Part shown: positions 8,912-18,297 of the stretch, in pieces
How the letters are laid out: each line of letters begins with the position of its first letter
Numbering within the stretch: the first letter of the stretch is position 1
NCBI GenBank assembly: GCA_009877105.1
Contig: WXFD01000043.1
Coordinates: 1-55,601 of the forward strand
Origin: Bacteroidales bacterium
GTDB lineage: Bacteria; Bacteroidota; Bacteroidia; Bacteroidales; VadinHA17
Length of the DNA stretch: 55,601 bases
Reading direction: 5' to 3'
Translations under genes and position numbers: made by a program
The notes under the pieces: generated by a model
The model's database searches: none
What the model was told of the DNA's origin: nothing
The model's input: the letters and a program-made list of their open reading frames with translations, nothing else

Positions 8912-10024
8912 TTGAAAATACTGTTTGTGATCGACACAATGACCGCAGGTGGTAAGGAAAGGCGTTTGACAGAGCTTATGAAAGCCCTGAAGAAGCTGCC
9001 TGATTTTGAATTTGAACTTGCATTGATGTCGAGGGATATTCATTATGATGAAGTGTTCAGGCTTGGAGTCAGGATTCACTTTATACTCAGGAAAACACGA
9101 AGGGACATTACTGCTTTCATCAGCTATTATAAGTTGCTCAGGGACTTTAAACCCGATATAGTCCACTGTTGGGATTCCATGACTGCCATATATGTTACTC
9201 CTTTCTGCAAACTTATGGGGATCAGGTTGGTTAACGGCATGGTGGTTGATACGCAGGTACAACAGAGTATCAGGAACAAGTATCTGCTGAGAGCCAGACT
9301 TACATTTCCTTTTGCAGATGTGGTCGTTGGTAATTCAATGACAGGATTGAAATCATATAGGGCACCCATGAAGAAATCGGTTTGTATATACAACGGTATC
9401 GATTTTTCGAGGCTTGACAGAGTAAAGGACCGTAACCTTATGCTAAGCGAGATTCTGGGTGATGTTCCTGAAAATGTTTTTGTTGTTGGCATGGTTGCCG
9501 CTTTTGAGCCCAGGAAAGACTATGATACCCTGATAAAGGCATCGATTCCGTTGGCGGAAGCGTTTGACAATATTAGGTTCGTTTATGTTGGAAATGGCGT
9601 CAACCTTCAGAGATCAATGGAAAGTGTACCTGCAAAACTAGGGAATAAAATTTCTTTCCTGGGAAGACGAGCCGATATTGAATCAATTGTAAACTGCTTC
9701 GACGTTGGTGTGCTGATCACAAATTCAAAAATACACGGCGAAGGGATATCAAATTCAATTATTGAGTATATGACTCTTGCCAAACCCGTCATTGCAACTC
9801 GCGGAGGCGGAACCAATGAGATTGTAATTGATAATATCAATGGTTTTCTTATTGATCCTGAGGATTCCGAACAACTTACGGAGAAAATTCTTTTGTTGAT
9901 GAATGACAGATCATTGGGCATACGCCTTGGAAAAGAAGGTGAAAAAATGATCAGGGAGAAATTCGATCTTAAAATAATGACCCGGAATTATGTTGAACTT
10001 TATAAAAATCTTATCAACTCATGA
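8912..10024 (+). CDS. GT4-family glycosyltransferase, TTG start
   Basis: A GT-B transferase of 370 residues. The N-terminus MKILFVIDTMTAGGKERR is typical of GT4, GMVAAFEPRKDYDTL lies near 195, and the donor-side segment EGISNSIIEYMTLAKPVIA (about 275-293) carries the EX7E pair. The start is a TTG at 8912; the family N-terminus begins exactly there and no upstream ATG is in frame. It ends in an ATGA overlap with the UDP-glucose dehydrogenase gene, so the two are probably translated together. Donor and acceptor sugars are unknown. Confidence 0.87.
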   Translation: MKILFVIDTMTAGGKERRLTELMKALKKLPDFEFELALMSRDIHYDEVFRLGVRIHFILRKTRRDITAFISYYKLLRDFKPDIVHCWDSMTAIYVTPFCKLMGIRLVNGMVVDTQVQQSIRNKYLLRARLTFPFADVVVGNSMTGLKSYRAPMKKSVCIYNGIDFSRLDRVKDRNLMLSEILGDVPENVFVVGMVAAFEPRKDYDTLIKASIPLAEAFDNIRFVYVGNGVNLQRSMESVPAKLGNKISFLGRRADIESIVNCFDVGVLITNSKIHGEGISNSIIEYMTLAKPVIATRGGGTNEIVIDNINGFLIDPEDSEQLTEKILLLMNDRSLGIRLGKEGEKMIREKFDLKIMTRNYVELYKNLINS

Positions 10025-11325
10025 AAATAGCCATTATAGGATCCGGATATGTAGGATTGGTAACAGGGGCGTGCTTTGCAGAAGTTGGAATTGATGTGAC
10101 CTGCGCAGATAAAGATTCGGTAAAGATTGAGAATCTGAAAAAGGGGATTATTCCGATTTACGAACCAGGCCTGACAGAGCTAATAAATAAGAACTCCGAG
10201 GCAGGTCGTCTTCATTTTACAAATTCAGTCAGCGATGGAGTTGATGGTGCCGAAGCTGTTTTTCTGGCAGTTGGTACTCCTCCGAATGAAGATGGAAGCG
10301 CTGATCTTCAGCACGTTCTTGATGTTGCTGCCGAGATTGGCAAATGTATCAATAATTATATTCTTATTGTAAACAAAAGCACCGTTCCCGTTGGCACGGC
10401 AGTGAAAGTTGAAGAGGCGATCAGGAAGGAGCTTAGGATCAGGGGTGTCGATGTGGAATTTGACGTGGCATCAAATCCGGAGTTCCTGAAAGAAGGCTCA
10501 GCAATAAAAGATTTTATGGGTCCTGACAGAATAATCGTGGGAACCGATTCTGAAAAGGCGCATGATATCTTTGAAAGGATTTACCGGCCATTCATGCTGA
10601 ATAATTACAGGCTGATATACATGGACGTCCTTTCAGCCGAAATGACCAAATATGCTGCAAACGCGATGCTGGCAACACGTATAAGCTTTATGAATGATAT
10701 TGCCAATCTTTGTGATGTTGTCGGTGCGGATGTTAATATGGTCCGAAAAGGGATAGGATCCGACAACAGAATAGGGAACAAATTCCTGTATCCGGGTGTA
10801 GGATATGGCGGTTCCTGTTTTCCCAAAGATGTCAAGGCTCTTATTCATACTGCAAAACTGAATGGCAGACGATTAAGGGTACTGGAAGCTGTGGAAGAAG
10901 TAAACAACCTGCAGAAAGAAGTATTATTCAGGAAATTAATGAGTCACTATAATAATGATATAAAAGGACTGAAAATTGCGGTTTGGGGTTTGTCCTTCAA
11001 GCCTGAAACTGATGATATAAGAGAATCACCGGCGCTTGTAATAATTGACCTTGTAAAAAAAGCGGGAGGGATTATTACTGCATATGATCCCATAGCAATG
11101 AATGAATGCAGAAACCGGAAGATTGACATTATCTATGCCAAGGACATGTATGAGGCCTGCCTGGATGCATCTGCACTGCTTCTGATAACAGAATGGAAGG
11201 AATTCAGAATACCTTCGTGGCCGACTTTGAAGAAGATAATGAAAGATCCTGTTATTTTCGACGGAAGGAACATTTACATCAGAAAAGAGTTACAGGATAA
11301 TGGATTTGAATATTATTCCATCTGA
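10021..11325 (+). CDS. ugd: UDP-glucose 6-dehydrogenase
   Basis: Oxidises UDP-glucose to UDP-glucuronate with two NAD+ in the cytoplasm. The 434 residues show the N-terminal Rossmann motif IGSGYVGLVTGACFAEVG, STVPVG near 122, NPEFLKEGSA near 155, the nucleophile motif GYGGSCFPKD (Cys about 265) and the C-terminal GLSFKPETDDIRESP. Length and motifs are complete, so it is probably active. It overlaps the preceding GT4 by four bases. Its presence suggests glucuronic acid, or a sugar made from it, in the polymer. Confidence 0.95.
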   Translation: MKIAIIGSGYVGLVTGACFAEVGIDVTCADKDSVKIENLKKGIIPIYEPGLTELINKNSEAGRLHFTNSVSDGVDGAEAVFLAVGTPPNEDGSADLQHVLDVAAEIGKCINNYILIVNKSTVPVGTAVKVEEAIRKELRIRGVDVEFDVASNPEFLKEGSAIKDFMGPDRIIVGTDSEKAHDIFERIYRPFMLNNYRLIYMDVLSAEMTKYAANAMLATRISFMNDIANLCDVVGADVNMVRKGIGSDNRIGNKFLYPGVGYGGSCFPKDVKALIHTAKLNGRRLRVLEAVEEVNNLQKEVLFRKLMSHYNNDIKGLKIAVWGLSFKPETDDIRESPALVIIDLVKKAGGIITAYDPIAMNECRNRKIDIIYAKDMYEACLDASALLLITEWKEFRIPSWPTLKKIMKDPVIFDGRNIYIRKELQDNGFEYYSI

Positions 11326-11359
11326 CGATGATGTAAATCAGATTTAATCTGCTGCTTGT

Positions 11360-12616
11360 ATGCGTATCCTGATGATAAATGCCTGTCATTATATGAGAGG
11401 CGGTGCAGAAATGGTATATTTTAATACTGCAGGGCTTTTAAAATCATACGGCCATGAGGTTGCGTATTTCAGTTCGTTGGATGCCCGGAATGAACAGACA
11501 GAATATGAACGATATTTCGTTGAAACAGGGAATATAAGGGAAATGTCATTACTAAGGAAGATCCGGATGGTACCTTCTTACCTCTATAATTCAAGGGCAG
11601 CAAGACAGCTAGAGCGCCTGATACTCGATTTCAGGCCCGATATTGCGCATGTACATATTTTTTACGGCGTTCTAAGCGTTTCGATACTAGGAATGCTCAG
11701 AAAACATAAGGTACCGGTGGTGCATACAGTCCATGATTACAGACTGTTATGCCCGGTAAACTCACTTGCTGACAGGAACGGAAATGTATGCGAACTCTGC
11801 AAGGACAGGCATTATTATCACTGCATAATTAAAAGATGTTCTGAAGGGATTATTTCACAGAGTATTATGGTGACGCTTGAGGCCTATTTCTGGAAATACA
11901 TAATGAACCCAATAAAGTATATTGATCATTTTATTTTTGTGAGTGATTTTAGCAGGAGCAAACATCTTGAATTCAATCCGGATTTTGAGGGCAGGCATAC
12001 CCGAATTTACAATTTCACCCAGTTCAGCGAACAGGGTGAATCTTCATCGGAAGGGGATTATTTTTTATATTTCGGCAGACTGTCAGCCGAGAAGGGAATT
12101 AAAACTCTAGTTTCAGCTTTCTCGAACGATAAGGGCCACAGATTGAAAATAGCTGGCACCGGTCCACTAAAGGAATTCGTTGAGGAAGCTGCCGGAACAT
12201 CAGCCAATATTGAGTATGTTGGATTCAGGAAGGGCGAAGATCTGGCAAATCTGATCAGAGAATCATCATTCGTTATCCTGCCATCAGAATGTTATGAAAA
12301 TAATCCTCTGACCATTGTCGAAGCATATAGCTTTGGGAAACCGGTGATTGGGGCCGATACAGGAGGAATTAAGGAACTGATTAATAATGGTCGGAACGGC
12401 TTTCTTTTCCGTTCACGCGACAGGAAATCGCTCGAGAGCGCCATAGAAAATTCCGCCCTATTAAATGACAGGGAATATCACGAATTTTCAAAATCAGTTC
12501 GTGATTTCGCAAAGTTGAAATTTGACAAAGAAAAGCATTACCTGGATTTAATGGACGTATATACACGTGTCAGAAGTATCACGGTACCAGGATATGCTGA
12601 CAAGGATACCGAGTAA
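11360..12616 (+). CDS. GT4-family glycosyltransferase with Cys-rich insert
   Basis: A GT-B transferase of 418 residues: the N-terminus starts MRILMINACHYMRGGAEMV, HTVHDYRLLCP lies near 122, YFGRLSAEKGIKTL near 236, and SECYENNPLTIVEAYSFGKP near 312 carries the EX7E motif. A cluster of cysteines (VCELCKDRHYYHC and RC, about 142-160) could bind a metal or form a structural site; similar inserts occur in other GT4 members. It begins 34 bases after ugd and is followed by a 260-base gap. Confidence 0.87.
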   Translation: MRILMINACHYMRGGAEMVYFNTAGLLKSYGHEVAYFSSLDARNEQTEYERYFVETGNIREMSLLRKIRMVPSYLYNSRAARQLERLILDFRPDIAHVHIFYGVLSVSILGMLRKHKVPVVHTVHDYRLLCPVNSLADRNGNVCELCKDRHYYHCIIKRCSEGIISQSIMVTLEAYFWKYIMNPIKYIDHFIFVSDFSRSKHLEFNPDFEGRHTRIYNFTQFSEQGESSSEGDYFLYFGRLSAEKGIKTLVSAFSNDKGHRLKIAGTGPLKEFVEEAAGTSANIEYVGFRKGEDLANLIRESSFVILPSECYENNPLTIVEAYSFGKPVIGADTGGIKELINNGRNGFLFRSRDRKSLESAIENSALLNDREYHEFSKSVRDFAKLKFDKEKHYLDLMDVYTRVRSITVPGYADKDTE

Positions 12617-12876
12617 AATCCGTGATTATTCAATCGTGCGAAATACAATATTTCAGTTTACTGTCGTTATAATGAAAATGGCCATTATACCGGCAAATGA
12701 GAATAATTTCGGAAACAACATGAAATTGACCCGAAAGGATAAACTTGGAGACAACCAGGATTGGCCATGTTTGGGTTAATTCCAAACGTGATAGGTGCAA
12801 GATGATCAATTGCAGCAGGAATCTCATCAGAAATTATTTATTACAAAATCTAAGAAACAAATATCAATAAATAAAC

Positions 12877-13779
12877 ATGAAGAGGAAAATTTACATTGCA
12901 GGTTGCGGAGGAATGCTGGGAGAGGCTTTCCATAAGCAATTCAAGGATGAATATCACATTAAATGTACGGATAAGGATGTCAATGAATCGTGGCTCGATT
13001 TTCTTGATTTCAGGGATTATGATGCCTATAAGAAAGATGTGTATGATTTTAAGCCCGATTACCTGTTCCACCTCGGTGCATATACTGATCTGGAATTTTG
13101 TGAAATGAATGCCGATGAGACTTATAATACAAATACCCTGGCTGTTGAGAATGCCGTATACCTGGCCAATTCTCTGGATATTCCATTGCTGTATATAAGT
13201 ACGGCAGGAATATTTGACGGGAAGAAGGAGCTTTATGATGACTGGGATCAGCCCAATCCCCTGGGTGTTTATGCAAGGTCGAAATATATGGGCGAAAGAT
13301 TTGTCGTAGAGAATGCAAAGAGATTTCTTGTCTGCAGGGCAGGATGGATGATGGGGGCAGGACCGAAGAAAGATAAGAAATTCATTCAGAAAATAATGAA
13401 ACAGCTTAAAGAGGGGAAAAAGGAGCTTTTTATTGTGGATGACAAGGACGGTACACCGACCTTTACACACGATTTTGCAAGGAATGTCAAGGCGCTGATC
13501 CAGAAGGAATACTGGGGGCTCTACAATATGGTGTGCGGTGGTCAGACAAGCCGGATCGAAGTTGCCGGGGAACTGCTCCGGATCCTGGGTCTTTCTGATA
13601 AGGTGAAAATCACCGCTGTTGGTTCTGATTATTTCAAGGATGTTTATTTTGCGCAGCGGCCTCCCTGTGAAAGACTGGTCAACAGAAAACTTAATATAAG
13701 GAACCTGAACCTGATGCAGGACTGGAAAATAGCTCTTAATCAGTATATTTCTGCATATTATAAAGACTATCTTACCTGA
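12877..13779 (+). CDS. RmlD-like NAD(P)-dependent sugar reductase
   Basis: An SDR protein of 300 residues resembling dTDP-4-dehydrorhamnose reductase. The nucleotide-binding motif is GCGGMLGEA (about 9-17). STAGIFDG (about 108) replaces the usual STDYVFDG, and YARSKYMGE (about 129) is the YxxxK catalytic pair. No RmlA, RmlB or RmlC lies in the window, so rhamnose synthesis here is not established; it may reduce another 4-keto sugar nucleotide. It overlaps the next gene by one base (TGATG), suggesting coupled translation. Confidence 0.8.
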   Translation: MKRKIYIAGCGGMLGEAFHKQFKDEYHIKCTDKDVNESWLDFLDFRDYDAYKKDVYDFKPDYLFHLGAYTDLEFCEMNADETYNTNTLAVENAVYLANSLDIPLLYISTAGIFDGKKELYDDWDQPNPLGVYARSKYMGERFVVENAKRFLVCRAGWMMGAGPKKDKKFIQKIMKQLKEGKKELFIVDDKDGTPTFTHDFARNVKALIQKEYWGLYNMVCGGQTSRIEVAGELLRILGLSDKVKITAVGSDYFKDVYFAQRPPCERLVNRKLNIRNLNLMQDWKIALNQYISAYYKDYLT

Positions 13780-14900
13780 TGGAGAAACTCAGGATAGCTG
13801 CATTCGGCGGATTTCGCACCATCCCGCCAAAAGAAGGAGGCGCAGGTTCAGACAAGTTTGCGTTTGAACTATACCCGAGAATCACGGCCCGGGGCCATGA
13901 CCTGACCGCATATTGCCGTATTTATCCCGGTGAAAAGGGAATCCCCGGGAACAGCGAATATGATGACATTAAATTAATTTATTTCCGTACCGTCAGCAGG
14001 GCCGGATTTGACACACTTGTCCATTCCTTCAAGGCAACGGTAGATGTTATTTTCAGGAACCGTGCAAAGATAGTTCACCTGCACAGCGGAGCAAACAGTA
14101 TCTGGGCGCTTTTCCTGAGGCTTGCCGGAAAGAAGGTTTATGTGAGTCAGTTTGCAATGGATTGGAAAAGGGATAAATGGCCCTGGTACGGGAAACTTTT
14201 TTACCAGTTGTCAAATTATCTTACTGCATATATTCCTCACAGGGTAATATTCGACAATATTTTTACAAAGGAATATTTTGAAAAAAAATTCAGGCGGAAA
14301 TATGATTTCATTCCTTACGGATCAGAAGTTAAGGAACCCCCGGAAAACCTGAACATACTTCACAAGCTGGGCATTTCACACGGACAGTACTTACTGTTTG
14401 TGGGCCGGTTCATTCCTGACAAGGGTGTACATATTCTTATTGAAGCTTTCAGAAAGGTCGATACCCGGATGAAACTTGTCCTTATCGGAGGTTCACCCAA
14501 TCCCGGTGAATATGAGAAAAAGATTAAAACCACTGAAGATGAAAGGATTATTTTTCCCGGTTATATTTATGGGGATGATACAAACATACTTATGAAGAAT
14601 GCGTATGTTTATATCCAGCCTTCACTTATTGAGGGCCTTTCACCTGTAATACTGACAGTAATGGGGCTGGGAACCCCGCTTATATGTTCCGATATAGTTG
14701 AAAACACCTATATTACACGGGAGAATGCAACTCATTTCATCTCAGGAGATTCAGATTCACTGGCTGAAAAGATCAATTTTGCGATAGAGAATCCGGCAGA
14801 AATAAAGTTAATGTCGGAAAGGGGTAGAAAGGATATACTCTCAAGATTTAACTGGGAAAATATAACAGATCAATATATTAATTTATTTAAAAACAATTGA
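13779..14900 (+). CDS. GT4-family glycosyltransferase
   Basis: A GT-B transferase of 373 residues. The N-terminal loop GFRTIPPKEGGAGSDKFAFE (about 9-28) has the acceptor-binding glycines, LFVGRFIPDKGVHILIEAF lies near 200, and PSLIEGLSPVILTVMGLGTP (about 282) holds the donor-site E-G-L-S segment. Expected to add one sugar to the lipid-linked repeat unit. It overlaps the RmlD-like gene by one base and is followed two bases later by the oxidoreductase gene. Confidence 0.87.
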   Translation: MEKLRIAAFGGFRTIPPKEGGAGSDKFAFELYPRITARGHDLTAYCRIYPGEKGIPGNSEYDDIKLIYFRTVSRAGFDTLVHSFKATVDVIFRNRAKIVHLHSGANSIWALFLRLAGKKVYVSQFAMDWKRDKWPWYGKLFYQLSNYLTAYIPHRVIFDNIFTKEYFEKKFRRKYDFIPYGSEVKEPPENLNILHKLGISHGQYLLFVGRFIPDKGVHILIEAFRKVDTRMKLVLIGGSPNPGEYEKKIKTTEDERIIFPGYIYGDDTNILMKNAYVYIQPSLIEGLSPVILTVMGLGTPLICSDIVENTYITRENATHFISGDSDSLAEKINFAIENPAEIKLMSERGRKDILSRFNWENITDQYINLFKNN

Positions 14901-14902
14901 AA

Positions 14903-15916
14903 ATGATCAGAGCTGGAATTATAGGCCTGGGTAAAATGGGTCTTTCCCATGCGGCAATAGTAGGGTCTCATCCTGAAGCTGACATGGTCTCAGTATGCGA
15001 TACTTCATCACTTGTACTGGATGCATTCAGGAAATTCAGTAAAACGAATGTTTATTCCGATTATAAAAAGATGATTGACGCTGAAAAGCTTGATTGTGTT
15101 GTGGTGGCAACCCCTACAAGATTTCATTACCCGATTGTAAAGTATGCTCTTGGAAAAGGTATTCATACATTTTGTGAGAAACCATTCAGTCTCAAGCCGG
15201 AAGAGGGCCAGGAGCTTGTGGATCTGGCAGATAGATTTCATCTGGTTAACCAGGTTGGTTATCACAATCATTTCATTGGCACGTTCAGGGAACTTAAAAG
15301 GCTGCTTAAGTCAAAGATTATTGGTGATCTTATTCATTTTACCGGTGAAGCCTACGGACCGGTAGTCACAAAGGAAAAAGGAGGAACCTGGCGTTCTAAT
15401 CCCGAAGAAGGAGGGGGATGTTTATATGATTATGCATCACATGTGATTAACCTTATTCAGGAAATCCTTGGAAAGCCTGTCAGGGCAGAGGGTACAAAGC
15501 TGAAGCAGTTCTATTCAAAGGACGTTGAGGATTCCGTTTATTCGATACTCACGCTCGAGGACGGACTCACTGGTGTTTTATCAGTTAACTGGAGTGATGA
15601 AACTTACCGTAAGATGTCAACTTCACTGGTTGTCCTGGGGAAAAAAGGCAAGATAATATGCGATGCAACAGAACTCAAGATCTACCTTAAGGAAGATAAC
15701 CATGCGGAAAAACTAGGAAAGGGCTGGACAATCAGGTATATTACGGATTATGCCATTCCTGTCAGCTTTTATCTGAGGGGAGAGGAATACAGTGCCCAGA
15801 TTGACAATTTTATTAAATGCGTTCTTTCAAGAAAACAGACAGATGTGAATACATTCAGACAGGGATTATATACTGACAAAGTGATAGAATTAATAATAGC
15901 AGACTCAAAAAAATAA
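14903..15916 (+). CDS. Gfo/Idh/MocA-family oxidoreductase
   Basis: About 337 residues. The N-terminal Rossmann domain starts MIRAGIIGLGKMGLSHA, and the EKPFSLKPEEG motif (about 93) has the conserved lysine of the active site. The C-terminal alpha/beta domain carries GGGCLYDYASHVINLI near 172, including the conserved Asp and His. The family oxidises or reduces sugars with NAD(P); in polysaccharide loci it often makes modified nucleotide sugars. The ATG at 14903 gives the canonical N-terminus; a TTG at 14897 is also possible. Substrate unknown. Confidence 0.85.
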   Translation: MIRAGIIGLGKMGLSHAAIVGSHPEADMVSVCDTSSLVLDAFRKFSKTNVYSDYKKMIDAEKLDCVVVATPTRFHYPIVKYALGKGIHTFCEKPFSLKPEEGQELVDLADRFHLVNQVGYHNHFIGTFRELKRLLKSKIIGDLIHFTGEAYGPVVTKEKGGTWRSNPEEGGGCLYDYASHVINLIQEILGKPVRAEGTKLKQFYSKDVEDSVYSILTLEDGLTGVLSVNWSDETYRKMSTSLVVLGKKGKIICDATELKIYLKEDNHAEKLGKGWTIRYITDYAIPVSFYLRGEEYSAQIDNFIKCVLSRKQTDVNTFRQGLYTDKVIELIIADSKK

Positions 15917-15921
15917 ATAAT

Positions 15922-16785
15922 ATGATGGATAAAGTATTGTTTGGCGATAACCAGTTTTTCGCAGTTAACCATCTTTCAGACGAAAAGTCAAGGGAACAGG
16001 CGATAAGGTTCAAGGATGATTCCTCAATTATTCGTGTTCTTGATCAGGCAATTGAAACAGGTATAAATACTTTTATGTGTACCACGCATGAACGGATTGC
16101 TAACATTTGTGAATATATGAGGTCCCATCCTGACAAATACAGGGGGTTTAAAATATTTCCATGCATGCCCTACGCACATAAATATGCAAATGCCGTTACT
16201 GACCTGGGCATAATAGGAACCATAAAGCAATATGTTCCGGGGAATATTTTCAGCGCGTTTACCAAAGGAGGTGTTGCATATATCAGAAAAGATTTCATCA
16301 GTATAATGGAACTTCTGATTGATGCTGAAATGAAAATGTTCAGGGGGATCAGTACGCCTGTTATTTTCCTTCAGAATGTTCTTGTCGACATGATTCTTGG
16401 CCTGAAAATGTATGAGGTCTTCAGGGAGTATGATTCCTATATAAGGTTGAAATACAATGCCGAACCCGGCTATATAACAATGAATATGCCGGCTTTACTG
16501 GATGCCCTGAACTCGGAGGGGATTGAGAATCCGATTATATGCAGCTCAATCAACAAGATAGGTTTCAGGATGTCGGGTGGAAAGGCTATTTACGAGGAAT
16601 ATCTTAATGAGAAGAAATTCAGGCCTATAGCCATGCAGGTTCTTGCAGCAGGTGCCCTTAGGCCGGCAGAGGCAATTGAGTACCTGGGCAGGTTCCCAAA
16701 TATTGAATCTGTCCTTTTCGGAGCCTCAACTAAGGGACATATCAAGGAAACAAAGGAACTGATTGAGAAATATCTGTGTAATTGA
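15922..16785 (+). CDS. Conserved-looking protein, TIM-barrel/aldo-keto-reductase-like features
   Basis: A soluble protein of 287 residues whose family I do not firmly recognise. It begins with FGDNQFFAVNHLSDEKSREQ, has TGINTFMCTTHERI near 48, and ends in ESVLFGASTKGHIKETKELI, a segment like the cofactor-binding end of aldo-keto reductases (S-V-I-x-G-A-S). The regular alternation of strands and helices fits a TIM barrel. It starts five bases after the oxidoreductase, so a shared sugar-modification step is a fair inference; the function is not established. Confidence 0.75.
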   Translation: MMDKVLFGDNQFFAVNHLSDEKSREQAIRFKDDSSIIRVLDQAIETGINTFMCTTHERIANICEYMRSHPDKYRGFKIFPCMPYAHKYANAVTDLGIIGTIKQYVPGNIFSAFTKGGVAYIRKDFISIMELLIDAEMKMFRGISTPVIFLQNVLVDMILGLKMYEVFREYDSYIRLKYNAEPGYITMNMPALLDALNSEGIENPIICSSINKIGFRMSGGKAIYEEYLNEKKFRPIAMQVLAAGALRPAEAIEYLGRFPNIESVLFGASTKGHIKETKELIEKYLCN

Positions 16786-16962
16786 AACCAATCTCAGACC
16801 TTTTGTCCTTACTGTTTCATTTGGGTTTACGGGAAGAATCCGGGTTGGTAAAGGATTACTCTAAAAGGTGCTTTTCCGCCTGTCGTCACAGACACTGATC
16901 GTAACCCAGATTCCGCCAATTTAAATGATTATTTCTCAGATTGCAGAAAAAAACATGAAGAC

Positions 16963-17688
16963 ATGAAAAAGGTAATATTCCTCCACCATAGTACCGGATG
17001 GAATGTCTGGCTGGGGGGAACTCACAGATATCTATACAAGCTGACAGGGAAAAGCGCTCTGAGATCTGCTGTAAATTCATATGCAGGGAAACAGAAGCTG
17101 AATCTGTCAGTAACCGAGAGATTTTTTCCCAAAGCTTCACCCTATGGATGGAATAATTACCCTTATGACTACTACAACATATGGGTTAAGCATGCTGGGA
17201 ATGAACCATACATGGAGGAGCCCACACTTGAGATACTTACCCGGGAGTATGATCTTATCATATTTAAGCATTGTTACCCAGTCAGTAATATCCTTCCTGA
17301 TACCGGAACCCCGGATATTGATTCCGCTGTCAGAACGCTTGAAAACTATAAACTGCAGTATAATGCACTTAAAAGAAAGATGCATCAGTTCCCCGGGAAT
17401 AAATTCATTGTATGGACACCGGCGGCAAATGTCAGAAGCCGGATGTCAGCAGAGGAAGCACAGAGGACGAGGGAATTTCATGACTGGATTATTAATGAAT
17501 GGGATGAAAAGGGCGATAATATCTTTGTCTGGGATTTTTACATGTATGAGACGGAAGGGGGCTTGTTCCTGCCTGAGAAGAATGCTGAGGGGCCGGATAA
17601 TTCACATCCCAACAGGGAGTTTTCAGCAAGGGCTGCCAGGTCTTTAGGCAGATTTGTAGTGGATGTAATAGTTAAAGAAGTTGAATAA
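16963..17688 (+). CDS. SGNH-hydrolase-like protein
   Basis: A protein of 241 residues without signal peptide or membrane segment. FLHHSTGWNVW (about 6-16) sits where SGNH enzymes carry block I, LIIFKHCYP near 90 and FIVWTPAANVRS near 146 look like interior beta strands with conserved polar residues, and GPDNSHPNREFSARAARS near 208 has the D-x-x-H-P block V arrangement with the catalytic His. The nucleophilic Ser would be in HHSTG, which is not the usual GDS. Its 3' end directly abuts the acyltransferase gene, suggesting paired addition and removal or transfer of an acyl group. Confidence 0.7.
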   Translation: MKKVIFLHHSTGWNVWLGGTHRYLYKLTGKSALRSAVNSYAGKQKLNLSVTERFFPKASPYGWNNYPYDYYNIWVKHAGNEPYMEEPTLEILTREYDLIIFKHCYPVSNILPDTGTPDIDSAVRTLENYKLQYNALKRKMHQFPGNKFIVWTPAANVRSRMSAEEAQRTREFHDWIINEWDEKGDNIFVWDFYMYETEGGLFLPEKNAEGPDNSHPNREFSARAARSLGRFVVDVIVKEVE

Positions 17689-17701
17689 AAAAAACATCGG
17701 T

Positions 17702-18235
17702 ATGTTTCTAAAAGGAATAGTCAAAAGTATATATCTGAAATACATTGATAAAGCCGGACAGCAGAAGAAAATTGAATATTGGAGAAAACAGGGAATGAAG
17801 ATCGGGAAGGACTGTCACTTCGAAACAATGTCATTCTCAACGGAGCCCTATCTTATCGAAATAGGTGATCATGTTGCCATTGCATTTGGCACCCAGCTCA
17901 TTACCCACGATGGAGGTATCTGGTGTTTTCGCGACGAGCTGAAAAACGGCGATATTTTTGGGAAGATAATAATAGGAAATAATGTTTTGATCGGCACAAA
18001 CTGCATTATTCTTCCAAATACCACAATTGGCAATAATTGTATCATTGGCGCTGGCAGTGTGGTGAGGGGTAAATTCCCCGATAATTCGGTAATCTTCGGA
18101 AACCCGGCTACTGTCGGGTTGAACATGAATATTCAGAAGCTGTTGTATAAACAGAATCCGGGATTGTTGTACACAAGTAATTTATCATCTGATAAAAAGC
18201 AGGAAATAATAAAAAGGCATTTTAACATTTCCTGA
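17702..18235 (+). CDS. Left-handed beta-helix (hexapeptide) acyltransferase
   Basis: About 177 residues with hexapeptide repeats in the second half (IIIGNNVLIGTNCIILPN, TTIGNNCIIGAGSVV) and a likely catalytic histidine in ITHDGGIW. These enzymes usually transfer acetyl from acetyl-CoA to a sugar hydroxyl or amine as trimers in the cytoplasm. The ATG at 17702 lies 13 bases after the preceding stop; a TTG at 17681 would overlap the preceding gene and add seven residues. Related to the WbbJ/colanic acid acetyltransferase group by motif. Confidence 0.88.
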   Translation: MFLKGIVKSIYLKYIDKAGQQKKIEYWRKQGMKIGKDCHFETMSFSTEPYLIEIGDHVAIAFGTQLITHDGGIWCFRDELKNGDIFGKIIIGNNVLIGTNCIILPNTTIGNNCIIGAGSVVRGKFPDNSVIFGNPATVGLNMNIQKLLYKQNPGLLYTSNLSSDKKQEIIKRHFNIS

Positions 18236-18297
18236 AATTGAACATAAAATCTTTTTGAATCAATGTTATCAATTATATTAATAAAATTTATTTGAAC

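Noticed and set aside
12850..13470. Long open frame of 206 codons on the minus strand
   Set aside because: It is antisense to the RmlD-like gene, whose motifs are clear; the translated product has a Cys/His/Ile-rich composition typical of a shadow frame.
12877..13779. Calling this rmlD and inferring rhamnose in the polymer
   Set aside because: rmlA, rmlB and rmlC are absent in the window and the Ser motif differs from the usual STDYVFDG.
17144..17647. Open frame of 167 codons on the plus strand
   Set aside because: Overlaps the SGNH-like gene in another frame; no family signal and poor composition.
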